NCBI RefSeq assembly: GCF_008923185.1
Contig: NZ_WBMT01000015.1
Coordinates: 1-64,000 of the forward strand
From: Actinomadura rudentiformis
GTDB lineage: Bacteria; Actinomycetota; Actinomycetes; Streptosporangiales; Streptosporangiaceae
Direction: 5' to 3'
Length of the DNA stretch: 64,000 nt
Below are positions 8,271 through 17,718 of the stretch, in pieces. Positions within the stretch are counted from its first letter, which is position 1; each line of letters opens with the position of its first letter. The notes beneath the pieces were generated by a model. It did not search any database. It was not told the DNA's origin and saw nothing but the letters and a program-made list of their open reading frames with translations. The position numbers and the translations under genes were made by a program.

Positions 8271-10012
8271 GAATCCTCGTCCTTGGGGCTACGGTCCTCG
8301 TCCTTGACGGAACGGTCCTTGCCCTCGGTCGTGTCGTCCTTGCCCTCGGCACCGCTCGTCGGGGCGCCGGTCGCGTCCAGGATGCCCTGGTCGACGGCCC
8401 AGCGGCGGAGCTCCTCGACGGCGGCCTCCTTGCCGATGGGGCCGCGATCGAGGCGGAGTTCGAGCATGTAGCGGTAGGCCTTGCCGACCAGGGGGCTCGG
8501 CTTGATGCCGAGGATCTCCTGGATGTCGTTCCCGTCGACCTCAGGGCGGATCGCGGCGAGTTCCTCCTCTTCGGAGAGCCGCGCGATCCGGGCCTCGAGA
8601 TCGTCGTATGTGCGGCGCAGGCGGTCGGCCTTGCGCCTGTTGCGGGTCGTGCAGTCGGCCCGGGTCAGCTTGTGCAGCCGCGACAGCAGCGGCCCGGCGT
8701 CGCGCACGTACCGGCGTACGGCCGAGTCGGTCCACTCGCCCGTGCCGTACCCGTGGAAGCGCAGGTGCAGCTCGACCAGCCGGGACACGTCGGCGACGAC
8801 GTCCTTGGGGTACCGGAGCTCGGTGAGGCGCTTGCGGGTCATCTTGGCGCCCACGACCTCATGGTGATGGAACGACACCCGCCCGCCGGCCTCGAACTTC
8901 CGGGTCCTGGGCTTGCCGATGTCGTGCAGCAGCGCCGCCAGCCGCAGGACGAGGTCCGGTCCCTCCTCCTCCTGCGCGATCGCCTGCTCCAGAACGATCA
9001 GCGAGTGCTCGTACACGTCCTTGTGCCGGTGGTGCTCGTCGATCTCCAGCCGCAGCTTGGGCAGCTCGGGCAGCACCCTGGCGGCCAGACCGGTGTCCAC
9101 CAGCAGGGCCAGGCCCTCCCGGGGATGCGCGCCACAGATCAACTTCGAGAGCTCGTCACGGACGCGTTCAGCGGAGACGATCTCGATCCGGCCCGCCATG
9201 TCCGTCATGGCCTGCACGACGTCGGGCGCCACGGTGAAGCCGAGCTGGGAGGCGAAGCGCGCCGCCCGCATCATCCGCAGCGGGTCGTCGCTGAAGGAGT
9301 CCTCGGGGCGGCCGGGCGTGCGCAGCGTCTTGCGCCCCAGGTCGGTCAGCCCGCCGAACGGGTCGACGAACTCGTGCCCCGGCAGGCGCGCCGCCATGGC
9401 GTTGGCCGCGAAGTCGCGGCGGCGCAGGTCCTCCACGAGCGAGGTGCCGTACGAGACCTCGGGCTTGCGGGACTTGGGATCGTACGACTCGCTGCGGTAG
9501 GTGGTGATCTCCAGCTCGTAGCCGTTCTTGCGGAGTCCCACCGTGCCGAACTCGATGCCGATCGTCCACACCGTGTCCGCCCAGCCACCGATGATCTCCA
9601 GGATCCGGTCCGGGGGCGCGTCGGTGGTCAGGTCGACGTCCTTGCCGGGACGGCGCAGCAACGCGTCCCGTACCGGCCCGCCGACGAGGGCCAGTTCGTG
9701 CCCGGCCGCCGCGAACCGCTCGCCGAGCTCGTCGGCGACCGGCGCCACCCGGCGGAGCAACTCGGTGATCGCGACGCGCTGCGGCTGTGACACCTGCGAC
9801 TCCGGCGACTCGGGCACCGATCGCGGCATGTGCGACGGCGACGGCCGCAACGGTTGCGACGCATGCCGCTGCTGCGGCGGCAGCGGCTGACGCGGTTCGG
9901 GCGAAGCCGGCGCCTCGGGCGAAGCCGGCGGCTCCGGCGACCGCCGCGTCGGCTGGGAGCGCTCCGACAGCTCATGCGGTTCAGGGGTGGCGTTCTCTTC
10001 AGGCACGGCCAT
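8267..10012 (-). CDS. cca: CCA tRNA nucleotidyltransferase
   Basis: Adds or repairs the 3' CCA of tRNAs. Counted from ATG 10012 the product is 581 residues. Residues 1-78 are a Pro/Glu/Ser-rich disordered tail, an extension beyond the usual ~480. The catalytic head has LVGGPVRDALLRRPGKDVDL (109-128; metal-binding D125/D127) and the RRDFAANAMA motif; further on is an HD motif LAALLHDIGKPRTRK. ATG 10012 has AAGGAAA upstream. The frame is open another 108 codons upstream, but that stretch looks non-coding. Confidence 0.95.
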   Translation of the reverse strand: MAVPEENATPEPHELSERSQPTRRSPEPPASPEAPASPEPRQPLPPQQRHASQPLRPSPSHMPRSVPESPESQVSQPQRVAITELLRRVAPVADELGERFAAAGHELALVGGPVRDALLRRPGKDVDLTTDAPPDRILEIIGGWADTVWTIGIEFGTVGLRKNGYELEITTYRSESYDPKSRKPEVSYGTSLVEDLRRRDFAANAMAARLPGHEFVDPFGGLTDLGRKTLRTPGRPEDSFSDDPLRMMRAARFASQLGFTVAPDVVQAMTDMAGRIEIVSAERVRDELSKLICGAHPREGLALLVDTGLAARVLPELPKLRLEIDEHHRHKDVYEHSLIVLEQAIAQEEEGPDLVLRLAALLHDIGKPRTRKFEAGGRVSFHHHEVVGAKMTRKRLTELRYPKDVVADVSRLVELHLRFHGYGTGEWTDSAVRRYVRDAGPLLSRLHKLTRADCTTRNRRKADRLRRTYDDLEARIARLSEEEELAAIRPEVDGNDIQEILGIKPSPLVGKAYRYMLELRLDRGPIGKEAAVEELRRWAVDQGILDATGAPTSGAEGKDDTTEGKDRSVKDEDRSPKDEDS

Positions 10013-10380
10013 CGAGCGTATTTCCTTGCTGGGCGGCTGACAAAAGACTTTGGGACGTTCCCGACCGCGAAGAAAGGTAAGACGCCTCTTCACACGTCGC
10101 GATCCCCGAGTTACGTTCTGGACACCCCGAAGAGGACGCTCGCGCGGCCGCCGGTCCGTCAGACCAACGGTAGCGGGAGTGGGCGGGGCGATCGTCACTG
10201 CACGGCGCCAGAGCTGGGTTCGCGGGCGCACAGGCCACAGAGGCCACACGGAACGCAAGGCGAGGGTTAAAACCGCCACCGTGGGTATGTGGGGAGATCC
10301 CCCAGCGGAGCGGGAGACGGGGGCGAAGAGAGTCACATCGGGGGTGTGCGGGGGTCACCCCGCAGGACGGAGCTGAAGAG
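10013..10380. promoter_or_regulatory. Divergent cca / ybaK spacer
   Basis: A 368-bp gap between divergent genes which must contain both promoters. No gene is supported: the minus-strand frame upstream of cca is open but lacks any start with a Shine-Dalgarno and reads as low-quality protein. No perfect operator or hairpin was seen. Confidence 0.4.
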
Positions 10381-11034
10381 ATGAAGGACGCTCTCACCAT
10401 TCACCGCGCGCTCCTCGAACGGGAGACGCTGCACGAGATCGTGCGGCTCCCCGCCGCGATCGCGCACGCCGACGAGCTGCCCAGGTCACTGGGACTTCCG
10501 GCAGGCCGGTGCCTGGTGACGCGCGTCTACGCCTGTAACGACGTCCACCGGGGTTCGCGTTTCCTGGTGGGAGTGATCGTCCCGGCGGGCGTGCGTCCGC
10601 CGGCCGAGCGGGTCCGCCTCGCCGTCGGCGCGCGACTGATCCGCCCTGCCCGGCCCGACCTTGTCAACACCGTCACCGAGTACGCGGCGGGCCTGGTCTG
10701 CCCGCTGCTCCTGCCGGAGTCGATGCCGCTGCTGATCGATGAGGAGACCGTCGGCGAGCTTCCGGTCGACGACGTCGTCTACACGGCGACCGGCGAGGCG
10801 TCCACCGCACTCGGAATCCGGGCCCTGGACCTGTTCGCGCTCAGCGGCGCGAAACCTGTCGATCTGAGGAATGGCCGGATGACCGGCGACCACGACCCCG
10901 GGGCCGGCCCCGGGCCCAGGGAAATTGGGCAGATCGCCAAGCCGAGGGCACGCGAGCAGGCTGCGGGAAAGGCCGCCGGGCAGGCCGCCGGGTCTGCGAC
11001 GAGCGGCCGTGCCCGGCTGACCTTGCCCCGCTGA
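10381..11034 (+). CDS. YbaK/EbsC-type aminoacyl-tRNA deacylase-like protein
   Basis: 217 residues. Residues ~15-160 follow the YbaK/ProX fold: HEIVRLPAAIAHADELPRSL, GRCLVTRVYACND (in place of the usual VKTLV strand), IVPAGVRPP, and the C-terminal VPVLIDE-like MPLLIDEETVGELPVDDVVY. Family members hydrolyse mischarged tRNAs in trans. The classical catalytic lysine is not evident (VTRVY instead of VKTLV), so activity is uncertain. The C-terminal ~50 residues are a disordered Gly/Ala tail. GGAG lies 8 nt before the ATG. Confidence 0.75.
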   Translation: MKDALTIHRALLERETLHEIVRLPAAIAHADELPRSLGLPAGRCLVTRVYACNDVHRGSRFLVGVIVPAGVRPPAERVRLAVGARLIRPARPDLVNTVTEYAAGLVCPLLLPESMPLLIDEETVGELPVDDVVYTATGEASTALGIRALDLFALSGAKPVDLRNGRMTGDHDPGAGPGPREIGQIAKPRAREQAAGKAAGQAAGSATSGRARLTLPR

Positions 11035-11087
11035 TCTTCCTGGGCACCCGGCACGGCGGCGTTCGCCGATCCAGCAGATCGGACGTA

Positions 11088-11133
11088 TCGGATCCCGGAT
11101 TGGATCTGCGTCGGATCCGGGATTGGATCTACG
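11088..11133 (+). repeat. Tandem 23-bp duplication
   Basis: TCGGATCCCGGATTGGATCT (11088-11107) followed by GCG is repeated at 11111-11133 with two changes, in the gap between the ybaK-like gene and DUF6049. Confidence 0.75.
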
Positions 11134-11235
11134 GAGGTGGCCAGGAAGGTCTGACGGCACCCATGTCACGGCTAACATCGAGGCCGTGATGCGGGAATGC
11201 GACGCCCGCTGCCCTCGGGTGGCCCGCCCGGCGGC

Positions 11236-11310
11236 CGGCAGCCCCTGGGTGGAAGGCTCTCAGGCGGACGGCACTCGGGCGGACGGCACTCAGGTGGACG
11301 GCCCTCGGGT
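11236..11310 (+). repeat. 15-bp tandem repeats, about five units
   Basis: Units such as GGACGGCACTCGGGC occur head to tail (11251, 11266, 11281, 11296, plus a weaker copy at 11236) directly before the DUF6049 start. If translated in frame they would read as GGRHS-type pentapeptides preceding a signal peptide, which is unlikely; they are probably 5' untranslated. Confidence 0.75.
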
Positions 11311-11319
11311 GGAAATGGC

Positions 11320-13923
11320 GTGAGAACGTTCGAACGCGCGGCCGCGCTGGCCGCCGCCCTCTCCTGCGTCATGATGTCGGCGACGCCGGTCCTCGCCGAC
11401 CCCCGCGATGGGAACGCGCAACGCGCCTCCCGGCAGTCCTCCCGCCAGACCCAGTCGCAGGCCCGCGACCAGGTGTCCATCGTTCTGGAGTCGGTGACGC
11501 CCAAGTCCGCCCAGCCGACGGACAAGGTGCAGATCACCGGCACCGTGCAGAACCGTTCCGGCGCCGCGATCAACGGTCTGTCGGTGCGGTTCCGTTACAG
11601 CGGCCAACACGTCACCAGCCGGGGGCAGCTGGCGCAGTTCGCCGCGAGCCAGCCCTCGTCGATTCTGCGGGGCGCCCCTACGGGGTCCGCCAGCGTCAGA
11701 GCGCTCCCGCAGGCGGCCGCGGCCAATGGCAAGCAGGCCTTCAAGGTTGGTTTCACGACCCGCCAGATGGGACTTGGCCAGTTCGGGGTGTATCCGGTCG
11801 GCGTGGAGGTCTACGACGCCAGCGGCCGGGTCCTCGGCGGCCAGACGACCTTCATCACTTACGTTCCGGCGGGGCGGCAGGCCTTCACGCCGGTGAAGGT
11901 GGCGTGGATCTGGCCGATCGTCAGCGGGATCCACCGCGCCAATGACGAGACCTTCATCGACGACCAGCTGGCGAAGGAGGTCGCTCCGGGGGGACGGCTG
12001 ACCAATCTGGTCAACGTGGCCGCGCAGAGCACAACCCCACTGACCTGGGCGATCGATCCGGCAGTGCTGGACGACGCGCAGGCCATGAACGCCAAGGGCG
12101 GCTACTCCTTGATGTCGGGCCGCAAGAAGACGACCAAGCGGCCCCAGAACGCGGTCGGCGTCAATTGGACGAGGTCCTTGAAGGAAGCCTCGAAGTCCGA
12201 GCCCCTCTTCAACTTGCCGTACGCCGATCCCGACGCCGTGGCCTTGGTCCGGTACAAGCTCGGAGCTCACCTCAACACCGCGTACAAGAACGCCAATGAG
12301 GTCACCACCGCGACCCTGCAGCGGCCACCGGACGCCCAAATGGCCTGGCCTCCGTCAGGTTCGGCGGGGCGTGGCACGCTCAACCAGCTCGCCAAGTCAG
12401 CGAAGCTCTCTCCCAAGTCCGGCGCGTTCGTGATGAGCAGCCGTGACTTCCCTGTGCAGACGGTGACGCCGAGCGCCACCACGACCGTGCCGACCGACGC
12501 GGGTGCGATGCGGGCCGTCGTCTACGACGAGGGGCTCAGCGACATCATCAGCGGCGACAGCCGTTCACCGGGCGCGGACACGCTGATCGAGCAGCGGTTC
12601 CTGGCCGAGACCGCCATGATCACAGCGGAGGCGCCGGAGCTGCCCCGAACGCTGGTCGTCGCCCCCAACCGGCGCTGGGACCCGAGTCCCGAGCTGGCCT
12701 ATAACCTGCTGAAGTACTCGGCGACCGCCAAGTGGCTTGACGAGCGGACGCCCCTGGGCGGGATCGCGCAGGCGCGACCGGTCGACCGGCCCTACGCGGG
12801 CTATTCCAACGCGTACGAGCGGTACGAGCTCGGTAAGAACTACCTCGCCGAGGTCCAGGACATCGCCCGGCGCGCCGTGACCTTCCGCTCGATCCTGAAC
12901 CCCCCGGTCAACACCTACGAACGCGGCGTCCTGCGCATGGAGTCGTCATACTGGCGCAGCCGGTATTCACGGTCGGTGCGGGCCCGGGACGAACTGGACC
13001 GGGGGCTCAAGGACGACATGGACGGGCTGCGCGTCGTCTTGCCGGCCAACAAGCGGATCTCGCTCGCCGGGACGTCAGGCCGGAACACCGTCACGATCGC
13101 CAACGATCTGCGCGGCAGGAAGGTCAGGTTCCGGGTCGTCTTCACATCGCAGAGCCCCGGTCTGCGGATCGGCAGGCTCCGGCCCGCGGATGAGGGCGTG
13201 ATCGCGCTCGATCCGGGCAAGAAGATCCAGATCCGAATCCCCCTCCAGGCGTCGGGCAACGGCAATTTCAAGATGGTCGTGCAACTGATGACGCCCACGG
13301 GCGAGCGGGGCAGGGTGTACGGCCAACCTGCCGAGATCACGGTCCGGAGCACGGAGTACGGCAGGGTGGCCTTGCTCATCACGGGCGGCGCACTTGCCGT
13401 ACTCTTCGTGGGCGTCGGAGTGCGGGCCATGCGAGCAAGGCGCCGCCGGAAAGCGGAGGCAGCCGGTGACGGGTCGACCGGAGTGGGACCAGCAGGGACG
13501 ACCGGACCCCAGGGGTCAGGGTTCCCCGGCGACGGGTCCGGGTACCCCGCCGAATCCGCATTCCCCAGCGGGCCCGAATTCCCCGGGGGGACCGGGCTCC
13601 ACAGCGGGCCCGGGTTCGACCGGGAGGCCGGGCCCAGGTCCGATTCCGACCGGTGGGAGGCAGGGTCCGGGCTCGGCCGGGAGGCCGGGTCAGCATCAGG
13701 GCCAGGGGCCACATCAGGGACCGGGTCAGCAGCCGGGTCCGGGTTCGGCCGGGAGGCCGGGTTCGACGGGCCGTCCGGGCCCGATGGGGAGTCCGGGCCA
13801 GGGCCCCGCGGGACCTCCGGGCCAGGCGGGTCCGGGCCGTCCGAGAACCGGGCCGGGTTCACCCGCGGATCCTCGGGGGACGGGCCGTCCGCCTTCGGCC
13901 GCTGGGATGGAAACCAGAGTTGA
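11320..13923 (+). CDS. DUF6049 family envelope protein
   Basis: From GTG 11320 the product is 867 residues. It has a Sec signal peptide (RTFERAAALAAALSCVMMSATPVLA, cleavage near residue 26), a long extracytoplasmic region beginning with an Ig-like segment (VSIVLESVTPKSAQPTDKVQ), and one membrane span near residues 690-710 (VALLITGGALAVLFVGVGVRAM) followed by RARRRRKAEA. The last ~150 residues are a cytoplasmic Gly/Pro/Ser tail lying over the murJ 5' end in another frame. Such proteins sit next to murJ in many Actinobacteria; function is unknown, a role in cell-wall assembly is inferred. A GTG further up at 11197 would prepend repeats. Confidence 0.85.
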   Translation: MRTFERAAALAAALSCVMMSATPVLADPRDGNAQRASRQSSRQTQSQARDQVSIVLESVTPKSAQPTDKVQITGTVQNRSGAAINGLSVRFRYSGQHVTSRGQLAQFAASQPSSILRGAPTGSASVRALPQAAAANGKQAFKVGFTTRQMGLGQFGVYPVGVEVYDASGRVLGGQTTFITYVPAGRQAFTPVKVAWIWPIVSGIHRANDETFIDDQLAKEVAPGGRLTNLVNVAAQSTTPLTWAIDPAVLDDAQAMNAKGGYSLMSGRKKTTKRPQNAVGVNWTRSLKEASKSEPLFNLPYADPDAVALVRYKLGAHLNTAYKNANEVTTATLQRPPDAQMAWPPSGSAGRGTLNQLAKSAKLSPKSGAFVMSSRDFPVQTVTPSATTTVPTDAGAMRAVVYDEGLSDIISGDSRSPGADTLIEQRFLAETAMITAEAPELPRTLVVAPNRRWDPSPELAYNLLKYSATAKWLDERTPLGGIAQARPVDRPYAGYSNAYERYELGKNYLAEVQDIARRAVTFRSILNPPVNTYERGVLRMESSYWRSRYSRSVRARDELDRGLKDDMDGLRVVLPANKRISLAGTSGRNTVTIANDLRGRKVRFRVVFTSQSPGLRIGRLRPADEGVIALDPGKKIQIRIPLQASGNGNFKMVVQLMTPTGERGRVYGQPAEITVRSTEYGRVALLITGGALAVLFVGVGVRAMRARRRRKAEAAGDGSTGVGPAGTTGPQGSGFPGDGSGYPAESAFPSGPEFPGGTGLHSGPGFDREAGPRSDSDRWEAGSGLGREAGSASGPGATSGTGSAAGSGFGREAGFDGPSGPDGESGPGPRGTSGPGGSGPSENRAGFTRGSSGDGPSAFGRWDGNQS

Positions 13924-15682
13924 TCTCCCTGCTGCCGTCGCGGGAGCCGGTGCTCAGCAGACACGCGTAGACCTTCCAGCCGGCGTGCCCGGTGGGCCCG
14001 GCGCTCCCGGACCAGGCGACCCGGGAGGGCCTGGCGGCGAGCCGCCGTCCGACAAGGGCGCCTCGGGACTGCTGCGATCCGGGGCGATCATGGCCGTGGG
14101 GACGCTGGCGTCCCGGGTCACCGGATTCCTGCGTACCGCCATGCTGGTGGCCGCCCTGGGCACCGGCGCGGTCGCGGACGCCTACAACACCGCCAACACC
14201 GTTCCGTTCATCGTCTACGACCTGCTGCTGGGCGGCATCCTGACCGCGGTGGTCGTACCGCTGATCGTCCGCGCTCGGGAACGTGACAGCGCGTACGGCG
14301 CGCAGTACGAGCAGCGGCTGTTCACGCTTGCGGTGCTCGGGCTGTCGGTGATCACGGCGATCGCGGTGCTGCTCGGGCCGGTGTTCATCAGCATCTACGG
14401 CGGCAAGATGGAGGGCGACCAGCGCGATCTCGCGGTGCTCTTCGCCCGGCTGTTCGCGGTGCAGATCTTCTTCCTCGGCGTGAGCGCGTTCTCCGGCGCG
14501 ATCCTCAACACCCGCAAACGTTTCGCGGCGCCGATGTGGGCGCCGGTCCTCAACAACATCGTCATCTGTTGCACGGCGGCCGCGTTCCTGCTGGTCAGCA
14601 CCGGCAAGGTGACACCCGAGTCGATCTCGTCCGGGCAGATCACGCTGCTGGCGGCGGGCACGATCGGCGGCATGGCGCTGCAGACTCTGGCGCTGTGGCC
14701 CTCGCTGCGGAGCTCCGGTTTCCGCTGGCGGCCACGGCTCGACTTCCGCAAGGGCGAGCTCGGGCAGATGGGCCGGATGGCGATCTGGACTCTCGCGTAC
14801 GTGATGATCACGCAGATCGGGTTCGCGGTGACCACCCGGCTGGCGAACGCGGCGGGCGTGGAAGGCCGCCAGGAAGGCATCGGGGACGTCGGCTACACCC
14901 CGTACTTCAACGCCTACCAGCTCTTCCAGCTGCCGTACGCGATCATCGGCGTCTCGGTGATCACCGCGCTGCTGCCGCGGATGAGCGAGCACGCGGCGGC
15001 CGGCCGCATGGGCGAGGTGCGCGACGACTTCTCCAACGGCCTGCGGCTCTGCTCCGCGGTGATCCTCCCCGCGGCCGCGCTGATGGGCGTCTTCGCCTCC
15101 GAGATCACCACCGTGCTCTTCGCCCACGGCAACACCAGCGAGAGCGACGCCCTGGTCATCGCCAACGTCCTGCGCGCCTTCGCGGTCGCACTCGTGCCGT
15201 TCGCCGCGTACCAGCTCATGCTGCGGGTCTTCTACTCGATGCAGGACACCCGCACTCCCACGTTCATCAGCGTCGCCGTCGTCGCCACCAACATCACGGC
15301 GTCGATCACCATGTACAGCCTGCTGCCCACCGATAAGATCATCGTCGGTATCGCCAGCGGCTTCGCGGTCGCTCAGACGGCCGGCGCGATCGTGGGCTGG
15401 GTGATCCTGCGCCGCCGCCTCGGCGGCATGGACGGCCGGCGTGTCTTCACCGCGTACGTGAAGCTGGCGGTGGCGATCTGGCCGCTCATCGGCTTCGCGT
15501 ACGCGACGCACGCGATCATCGACGCCACCCTGGGCCTGGGCCTGCTGTCCGGACTGATCGCCCTGGCCGTCGGCAGCGCCGGCGGCGGGGTGCTTTACCT
15601 GTTCTTCGCGAAACTGCTGCGCGTCGGCGAAGTCCAGTCAATGATCTCAATGGTCGCCGGGCGCCTGCCTGGCCGAGGCTGA
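13466..15682 (+). CDS. murJ: Lipid II flippase MurJ (MviN)
   Basis: Moves lipid II across the membrane for peptidoglycan synthesis. From GTG 13466, which has a perfect GGAGG 6 nt upstream, the product is 738 residues. The first ~200 are Gly/Pro/Gln-rich and disordered, ending with a doubled TRVDLPA motif. Then come about 14 spans starting with GAIMAVGTLASRVTGFLRTAML, including QLFQLPYAIIGVSVITALLPRMSE, a MurJ hallmark. An in-frame ATG at 13907 would give a standard 591-residue MurJ with a 17-bp overlap to DUF6049, but has no good Shine-Dalgarno. With GTG 13466 the two genes overlap by 458 bp in different frames. Confidence 0.93.
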   Translation: MTGRPEWDQQGRPDPRGQGSPATGPGTPPNPHSPAGPNSPGGPGSTAGPGSTGRPGPGPIPTGGRQGPGSAGRPGQHQGQGPHQGPGQQPGPGSAGRPGSTGRPGPMGSPGQGPAGPPGQAGPGRPRTGPGSPADPRGTGRPPSAAGMETRVDLPAAVAGAGAQQTRVDLPAGVPGGPGAPGPGDPGGPGGEPPSDKGASGLLRSGAIMAVGTLASRVTGFLRTAMLVAALGTGAVADAYNTANTVPFIVYDLLLGGILTAVVVPLIVRARERDSAYGAQYEQRLFTLAVLGLSVITAIAVLLGPVFISIYGGKMEGDQRDLAVLFARLFAVQIFFLGVSAFSGAILNTRKRFAAPMWAPVLNNIVICCTAAAFLLVSTGKVTPESISSGQITLLAAGTIGGMALQTLALWPSLRSSGFRWRPRLDFRKGELGQMGRMAIWTLAYVMITQIGFAVTTRLANAAGVEGRQEGIGDVGYTPYFNAYQLFQLPYAIIGVSVITALLPRMSEHAAAGRMGEVRDDFSNGLRLCSAVILPAAALMGVFASEITTVLFAHGNTSESDALVIANVLRAFAVALVPFAAYQLMLRVFYSMQDTRTPTFISVAVVATNITASITMYSLLPTDKIIVGIASGFAVAQTAGAIVGWVILRRRLGGMDGRRVFTAYVKLAVAIWPLIGFAYATHAIIDATLGLGLLSGLIALAVGSAGGGVLYLFFAKLLRVGEVQSMISMVAGRLPGRG

Positions 15683-15897
15683 GCCGGGTTCCGTGACTAC
15701 TGCGCACAGTGTGACGTAAGGGTAAATCGTGGCAAAGTGCACACGACGCGCGCCGATAAGGCATCCAGCGATCGGTGTAAGCACTACCATGTGGGGGACT
15801 ACGGCTTGCGGGGCGACACCCTGGGGAACGCAAAGAGGAGGGTCGGAGGCGTAAGCTGCCACGCCACGAACATGACACTTTTGCGCAGGACGTTGCC

Positions 15898-17475
15898 GTG
15901 AGCACGTCAGTCATAGAGCCCGGCACTCGTCTCGCCGGCCGTTACCGCCTTGAAGAGCGCATCAGCGACTCCGGCGGATCCACGCTCTGGAAGGCCATCG
16001 ACGAGATTCTGGCTCGCGCCGTGGCCGTCCGGACCTTCGAGCCCGACTTCCCCCGCATCGCCGAGGTCGTCACCTCGGCCCGCGCCGCCAGCCGGCTCAC
16101 CGACCCCCGCCTCACCCAGGTCTTCGACGCCGACGACAGTGGCGAGAACGCCTATGTCGTCAGCGAATGGGTCGTCGGCGAGACCCTTGAGCAAATGCTC
16201 ACCAAGGCGCCATTGGAGCCTGGCCGCGCCGCCACGCTGCTGTTCGAAGCAGCCGAGGCGATCTCGACCGCGCACGCCGCGGGCCTGGCCCACCTCTGCC
16301 TCACCCCCCGTGACCTGGTCTGGACGACCGGCGGCACCGTCAAGCTCCTCGGCATCGCCACCGACGCCGTCCTGGCCGACTGCTACTCCGACGACCCCGC
16401 CGCCGAAGACGTCCGCGGCCTGGGCGGCATGCTCTACGCCGCCCTCACCGCCCACTGGCCAGGCGCCGCCGACCGTTCCCGCCTGCCCGCCGCTCCGGAG
16501 ACCGACGGCGTCCCCCACGCTCCGCGCCAGGTCCAGGCCGGCATCTCCCATCCGCTGAACGCCATCGCCTGCCGCGCCCTCGGCGTCGAGGTACCGGGCC
16601 AGAGCCCGATCACGACCCCCGCCGAGCTGGCCCAGGCCCTCCGCGGCGTCCCCCGTACACCTCTCCCGCTCTTCGCCGGCCTGGCCGCCTCTCAGCCGCC
16701 TCCGCCCGCCCCGCCCCGCCAGACACGCACCACCCCGGCCCCGGTGCAGCCTCCCGCACCGCGCCCCCAACCACCTCAGCCGCGCCAGCCGGTCTCCCAC
16801 CGGGCGCCGCAACCCACCCAGCACCAGAGCATCCCGTCAGCGCCGACGGCCCCGCACTCCGCCCGCAAGCCCATCAGCCGAGGCCTCATGGGCATCGGCG
16901 CCGCCGCCCTCACCGTCATCCTCGGCCTCGGCATCTGGGCCATCTCCAACCTGGGCGACGACGACTCGGGCAAGAACAACAAGGCCAGCATCGGCAAGGC
17001 CGGCAAGAAGTCCGAACCCGCGCGCCCCACCACCACCAAACTCAACGTCGTCAGCGCCAAGGGCGTCGAGGAACGCTGGATGGGCGGGCCCGACTCCTCC
17101 ATCGACAAAAATGTCGACACGGTCCACGACGGGGCCATGAAGCCCGTCTGGCAGTCGCAGACCTACAACAACGTTAACTTCGGCAATCTCGAGAGGGGCG
17201 TCGGCGTTCTGCTCGACATGGGCGGGACGGTCAAGATCTCCAAGGTTGAGGTGACCACGCCCGAGGGCGGCGCATCGATCCAGCTCCGGGTAGGAGACAG
17301 CGAGTCCGCCGCGTCGCTGCCAACCGTAGGCAGGAAGACCAGTACAGCCGGCAGCTTCAGCATCGTCCCCACTGCCGAAGCACGCGGCCGCTACGTGGTC
17401 GTGTGGTTCAGCCAGCTCCCGTCCTCGTGCAAGGCCAAGCTCAGCGAGGTCACCGTGTATGGCTCCAAGGCCTGA
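15898..17475 (+). CDS. MurJ-associated membrane pseudokinase
   Basis: 525 residues. Residues ~12-265 resemble a Ser/Thr kinase fold starting GTRLAGRYRLEERISDSGGS, but catalytic features are lost: the VAIK lysine is Arg (VAVRTF), the HRD loop reads HLCLTPRDLVW, and DFG is replaced by LGI. A Pro-rich linker (~265-325) leads to one membrane span (~328-350), then an extracytoplasmic beta domain resembling a discoidin (F5/8) fold ending KLSEVTVYGSKA. In mycobacteria an equivalent pseudokinase is fused to MviN; here it is separate, 215 bp downstream of murJ. A regulatory role in MurJ control is inferred from that precedent. Confidence 0.88.
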   Translation: MSTSVIEPGTRLAGRYRLEERISDSGGSTLWKAIDEILARAVAVRTFEPDFPRIAEVVTSARAASRLTDPRLTQVFDADDSGENAYVVSEWVVGETLEQMLTKAPLEPGRAATLLFEAAEAISTAHAAGLAHLCLTPRDLVWTTGGTVKLLGIATDAVLADCYSDDPAAEDVRGLGGMLYAALTAHWPGAADRSRLPAAPETDGVPHAPRQVQAGISHPLNAIACRALGVEVPGQSPITTPAELAQALRGVPRTPLPLFAGLAASQPPPPAPPRQTRTTPAPVQPPAPRPQPPQPRQPVSHRAPQPTQHQSIPSAPTAPHSARKPISRGLMGIGAAALTVILGLGIWAISNLGDDDSGKNNKASIGKAGKKSEPARPTTTKLNVVSAKGVEERWMGGPDSSIDKNVDTVHDGAMKPVWQSQTYNNVNFGNLERGVGVLLDMGGTVKISKVEVTTPEGGASIQLRVGDSESAASLPTVGRKTSTAGSFSIVPTAEARGRYVVVWFSQLPSSCKAKLSEVTVYGSKA

Positions 17476-17515
17476 GGGGCCACCTGGCCGTCGACACCGC
17501 AGTCTTCGCAGACCA

Positions 17516-17557
17516 AAGGGAGAGGGACCCTCCGCCCAAGGCGGGTCCCTCTCCCTT
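17516..17557 (+). terminator. Terminator after the pseudokinase gene
   Basis: AAGGGAGAGGGACCC (17516-17530) pairs perfectly with GGGTCCCTCTCCCTT (17543-17557), a 15-bp stem 40 bp past the stop. Confidence 0.85.
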
Positions 17558-17718
17558 ATGTCAGCAGGTGGCGCTGCATGCCGGGGCGGCCGCGACACGG
17601 CCGCCCTCGCTGGGGCGGGGGCGCACGATCGGCAGAGACCGGGGTCTATTGGCCCTGCGCCTGCGCGGTCGACTTCCACCCGAAAGATCAGCACGGCGAG
17701 CTGCAGCGAGCCCTGGCG

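Noticed and set aside
10013..10336. 108-residue N-terminal extension of Cca
   Set aside because: No Shine-Dalgarno, covers the divergent promoter region, while ATG 10012 has AAGGAAA.
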